A stretch of 64,000 nucleotides of DNA from Cucumis sativus (Eukaryota > Streptophyta > Magnoliopsida > Cucurbitales > Cucurbitaceae), in NCBI RefSeq assembly GCF_000004075.3, contig NC_026655.2, forward strand, positions 22,305,489-22,369,488, in the 5' to 3' direction. This document shows positions 59,601 through 64,000 of this stretch, piece after piece. Both the position numbers and the translations under genes were made by a program. The stretch's first letter is position 1. Each line of letters starts with the position of its first letter. Under the pieces are notes generated by a model, which ran no database searches, was not told the DNA's origin, and saw nothing but the letters and a program-made list of their open reading frames with translations.

Positions 59601-61350
59601 ACTATTAAACACTTTAACGTATATATATTGTTTCGTATGAGATATTTATGTTTACATGAGCTTCCTAAATCGGGACAACGCTTTAATAGGTTGATCTTCG
59701 ACTTCGCGTGTCGTCATCCCTATTATTAATTACTATATATATAACATTATCCTCGGTATCCTAATTTATTGGTTAAGATTATATTATAATTAAAATATCA
59801 TTTAATATAATTTATCAGAAGTAATTGACGGTTGATTATGTTTGTAAAATAAATTAGAGCTAGGTGTATATAATATGGTATTAGATCCTATTATTCATTC
59901 TCTAAAGGAATTTAGTTGAACAATAGTTAACATGCACACCTGTTTTGAAGTCAGAGTGAATTCAATCTTCTACACACTCCCAATTTTACTACTTATTAAA
60001 AAAACTCTTTTCTAGGTTAGAGAAAACTCAATCATACCAATTGAAATAATGTTTCCTTCGACAAGCCGAAAGAGTCACAGAGAGAAAAAAATAGGAAAAA
60101 AATATGTGGTGCATCTCGAACTGTATATATATTAATATATCCTACCAGATATATCCAAAATATTATTTGACACTTTGATCAATTCACTTTACTTCCTTTT
60201 TGCATTATTTTAATTCAATTTCTTGTGTATGATAAAAGTGAGATGTATAAAATGCACTAAAGTATTGCTAAAAGAATTCTTGTGAATGTAACATACGAGT
60301 CGACGTACACTGACATCCCTACTGATCGCTAAGTGTTTGGTTGATTAGTTATGACTATTACTATATATATGAATAACATATATCATACGTCATAATTTAT
60401 AGATTTAATTTTGGGTAGTGTGAGTATACGTGTTAGAAACTACGAAGTAAACGTAGATATTGCATTATCAAATAATTACATAACGATAAAATAATTTCCT
60501 ATAATAGCAAAAAATGTTTTCCCATAACGCTCGTCATCGCGATCGTTCATTGTTCGTCATCGTCTTGTTTTCTTCTTTCTTATTTATTTTTACATAAAAT
60601 CATTCTGAATTTAACTTTAGCTCTCCTTTATCTCTTTTATATTTCAAAAGTATTTCGCTATCACAATCATCCTAAACTTTCACATTTTGGCTTGAAGCTT
60701 ATTTACACTCGGCGATCTTTCTCTTCCCGTGTCTAATTATATATCGTGATAATTAATTGATTATCTATGAGCTTTGTTTATGTTCTTCCTTCTTCTTTTT
60801 ACTAAAGAAAATCTTTACCGAATAATTGCTAAAAAAGAAAGATTCTTATTAAGTGCACTATACAAAAAAAAATTGAACGAAGAGTAAAAATTCTTTAAAA
60901 TACGAGAAATTAAAAAATTCAAACTTTTAACTATCCACAAGAGCTTAATTAGCATGATAAACTCTTATACAAATATGTTCTATCATAATAAAAAAGGTAA
61001 AATGTTTGAATCCTTCACTTCTATATATTCTTGAATTAAAAAAAACTTAACGTAGAAATAATTAGTTTATAACGTTTTCACTAGAGGAAGTACGTAAATG
61101 TAAAGAATATAATCAAACAAAACAAAAACATATAATTTTATGCTAATAATTAAAACATAATTAGAAGTATAAATATAAAATAATGTATGATGTTAAAAAT
61201 GATGGGGTTGTTCATGTATATTAATATGTAAAATGATATATAATTTAATTATTGAAAAAAAAAAAAAGGAAATGATGAAGGGATTATTATTACAGGTGGG
61301 TACGTGCATTAAAAGTATTTAGGGAATATATGGTAAAGTTTAGTGTTTTT
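56601..61350. other. Gene-poor AT-rich tract
   Basis: No gene recognised over 4.7 kb. Features seen: a GC-richer patch at 58290-58385, a 45-bp diverged direct repeat (58421-58466 and 58691-58736), and a perfect 14-bp tandem duplication, GAAACTCACTTTTC, at about 59117-59144. Confidence 0.5.
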
Positions 61351-61356
61351 TCCCTC

Positions 61357-61614
61357 TATAAATCAAGGGCCAGATAAACATTTTATTATTACAATTTAAA
61401 ACTCCATTTTTGTTCAAATTTTAAATCTTTTTTCTCTCTCTCTCGGTTTCTGTGGGATCAAAGATAAGTAAGAACAAAACCCAAACTCCAAATTTCTTCT
61501 TTTATTATTATTATTATTACATCCCCACCAAAGAAAAAGAACTTTTTTCCTCTTCTTCCTTGTTCTTTATTTTTCATTTTTCCCTCATAATAAAATGTGT
61601 TTTTCTTGTTTCAG
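61357..61614 (+). promoter_or_regulatory. bZIP promoter and leader with 5' UTR intron
   Basis: TATAAAT at 61357-61363 is followed by a CT-rich leader (61434-61448). A good donor (TAA|GTAAGAAC, intron from 61468) and a polypyrimidine acceptor (TTTCAG at 61609-61614) would remove 147 bases ending exactly before the ATG at 61615. Confidence 0.55.
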
Positions 61615-62365
61615 ATGGAAGATTATCATTTGCTTCAAAATCAAAACCATCCTCCATGCAACTTCCAGGACCTAATGGAACTGTGTTCGGTAAGTACTAT
61701 TTCTACTACTCCGCCGGTTACGATCGTTCCTGACAACCGTCGTTTAGTCATCAACAATAATTCGGTGTCGGACTGGCGGAGATCCTTTGTGATTGGTTGC
61801 TCGAGGGAAGATGACGAACGGAGGAGGCCGGCAGTGCCGCTGCCTCCTTTTGGTGCTGGAGAGCTGAGCTCTGGTGACGGGTTGGGGAATGTCGACGGCA
61901 GAAATAATTCGGAGCAGATCTTGTATGGTCGTAATATTGACCCCAACATGGATCCAAGAAAACTCAAACGGTTTGAACCCTAAAAGCTATAGTTCTTTTA
62001 ATTTCATGCATTTTTAATTAATTTGCTTTGTTAGGAGCAAGATGAAATTATGATTTTCATGGAGGGAGATGGAAATTTTTAAGTTTTGATTTTTAATATA
62101 TACAAAAATCTAATTTGAAGGATAATTTTATTATATATATATATTTTAAAAATTAAATCTAAGATGAATATTTAGGGGAGTAATTTCTTTCTTTTCCTTC
62201 TTCCTTGATTAATTAGTGATCTATCATTTATAATTTGGTTTCTCTTATAATTTAGGGTTTGATTTTTGTTGTAGAATAATGTCGAATCGAGTCTCTGCTC
62301 AAAAATCTAGACTTAAAAAAGTTCAATATGTAGCAGATATGGAAAGGAAGCTGAAGTCCCTAGAG
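61615..62365 (+). CDS. bZIP transcription factor, 5' part (continues past window)
   Basis: Nuclear DNA-binding protein of the basic leucine zipper class. Exon 1 is 61615-61970 and exon 2 62275-62365, GT-AG, phase 2 join; the reading frame stays open to a donor at 62366. The first 118 residues are low-complexity and acidic/Pro-containing, a likely regulatory region. Residues 119-149 form the basic region and start of the zipper: SNRVSAQKSRLKK has the invariant N-x7-R as N123 and R131, followed by heptad positions M141 and L148. The rest of the zipper and the C-terminus lie beyond an intron of at least 1.6 kb that runs to the window end. Similarity to group E plant bZIPs is my best guess. Confidence 0.85.
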
Positions 62366-64000
62366 GTATTCATCATTTTACTCATTCAAATCTAAAATAT
62401 AATTCTAACACTCCACTTCCATCTAATGGTTTTGTTCGTGGCTGTTTGGTTATTGATTTTTTGTTTTAGAAAATCAAGCTTATAATCACTCTACTTTTAC
62501 TTATAATTAATTTTTTTAGTTGTCTACCTAGTTTCTTCTGTTTTAGTATTTTAAAAAAGCAAACCAAAATTTTAGAATGAAAAATTAAAATAAGTAGTTT
62601 TCAAAACCTAATTCCGAAAAGGTATAAGTGTGTTTGTTCATGAGAGATAAAAACTGTAGTCAAGGAACACAAACATAACTTTTGAAATTTTAAAATCCAA
62701 AACTTTATCAAATAGAGTGTTGATTTTTTGTTTTGAAAAATTATCCTTAGTTTTGGTTTTTAAAATTATCCCACTTCATACTCGTATTTTCAAAAACCAA
62801 ATCAAAACTTGAAAAATTTAAAAGGTTGTTTCACATTTGATTTTTACTTTTAAATTGATCCGGTTGGAAATTCAAGTGTTGTGTAGTAAAGGTGAAAATC
62901 GTGATTAAAAAAGTTGGGAGAAACCAAACATAAACTTTAAAAATAAAACAAAAATCTTATTTGGTAACCATTTGGATTTTTGTTTCTTGTTTTTTAAAAT
63001 TAAGCTTATAAACACCACTTTCCTATGTATTGTTTTCTATTTTTTGTGTTTACAGTTTTAGAGTGTTTTCAAAATTAAAATGACTTTAAAAATTAATAAA
63101 AAAAATTTAAAAAAATTGTTTTTGTTTTTGAAGATCACCTCTAAGTACTTCTAATTCTAATGCCTACCTGTACATGAGAAAACAAACACAATTTTCCAAA
63201 ATCAAATATTCACCAAACAAAATCTAAGAACATAAAATAGTTAAACATTAAAATTAGATAGATTCATGAAAATACATATATAGAAAAGAAAATCATATTC
63301 TTGCTTTTATAAAACTAGCTAGTGATGCAGTACATTCATTTTATGTATATAATACATGGATGAAAGATTGTGTTTCTGACCTCTAGATTGTTAGTGCATG
63401 TTTATATTCGTTAAACTATACTAACGTTAGCTTATTTTTATATCATTTTTGTATAGTTAATTGTTATAAAAGTTCTTTCTCTAAACACTTTATATGAATG
63501 GATCTTTGATGGTTACACCATTAAATAGATAAGATAGTGTAAGTATGTATATACAGAGTATAATTATGTGGCAATACTTAGACTTGCCTTTTGAGTTTTG
63601 AGTATTGAATTAAGTATTTAATTGCATTATTGGATCTTCTAATATTAAGTTTTCGTTCATTAACTTTCAAGAAAACTTGGTAGAATATATAGCAATCACT
63701 ACTAATTAGGTTAGGTTTTTATGAAAGTTTAGATCAAAACAAGATACATGAATCAAAATAAAGTAATATTAAAGTTGATAGATTTACATAGATAATATAT
63801 TCAAACCTAATTCTAAATTAATCTAGTTAATACTAATATTGGTTCCATTGAGATTATTTTACATATATATATATATATATTGAATTACTGTGTTTTTAAG
63901 AAAAACACTTATTCTATTAGCACTTTTAGAAGACAATTAGTTTAGTCTATTTAATTTAAATCCCTAGCTTTGATTATACTAAAAAAAAAAGAAAAAGAAG
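62366..64000 (+). other. bZIP intron with stacked MITE-like repeats
   Basis: No further exon was found. Blocks at about 62430-62580, 62730-62830 and 62935-63150 share the pattern TTTTTGTTTTxxAAAAxxAAGCTTATAAxCAC, then AAAACCAAACCAAAATTT, the same family as 32795-32950. They suggest several degenerate or nested copies. A TA microsatellite lies at 63862-63880. Confidence 0.45.

Noticed and set aside
1-64000. CRISPR array, operon, prophage or plasmid-type system
   Set aside because: The window is intron-rich plant DNA, and no regularly spaced direct repeats or bacterial gene organisation are present.
1-64000. Conserved plant microRNA precursors (miR156, 159/319, 160, 164-168, 172, 390, 393-399, 408)
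   Set aside because: Eye scan for mature sequences gave no match; a structural search was not possible.

Overview
The window is nuclear DNA from a dicot plant. Genes are interrupted by many short AT-rich GT-AG introns, intergenic DNA is very AT-rich, and every recognisable protein is of angiosperm type. Gene content and the style of the dispersed repeats suggest a cucurbit (Cucumis-like); this is an inference from memory, not a search result.

Layout, left to right. 1-3065 (+): 3' part of a HAK/KUP potassium transporter cut by the window edge. 3976-6931 (+): complete six-exon pyruvate decarboxylase. 10158-12842 (+): CHUP1-like coiled-coil/proline-rich protein with one GC-AG intron. 13867-14052 (-): the 25-residue ribosomal protein RPL41 in two tiny exons, with a textbook ribosomal-protein promoter. 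14.7-18.9 kb: two solo LTRs of one family. 20435-21172 (+): intronless ATL-type RING-H2 ubiquitin ligase. 23549-29299 (-): seven-exon mTERF-family organelle protein. 29.3-40.1 kb: long AT-rich gene-poor tract with an eroded Ty1-copia relic. 40201-41595 (+): HOOKLESS1-like acetyltransferase. 45197-47332 (-): SGF11, subunit of the histone H2B deubiquitination module. 47879-47950 (-): tRNA-Glu(UUC). 49759-52183 (-): farnesol kinase FOLK. 52.2-61.3 kb: second gene-poor tract with MITE-like, minisatellite and unclassified repeats. 61615-62365 (+): first two coding exons of a bZIP factor that runs off the right edge.

The genes do not form a pathway or cluster; this is ordinary collinear plant chromosome. 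The one informative neighbourhood is SGF11 next to FOLK, which are also neighbours in Arabidopsis (At5g58575 and At5g58560), so the block looks ancestrally conserved. All multi-exon models were built by hand from splice sites and reading-frame continuity, and every exon phase closes. I found no CRISPR, plasmid, prophage or operon-like system and no convincing new biological system. The most useful discoveries are the RPL41 microgene and its promoter, the GC-AG intron, the paired solo LTRs with target-site duplications, several tRNA-derived SINE-like copies, and a higher-order minisatellite near 54.1 kb.
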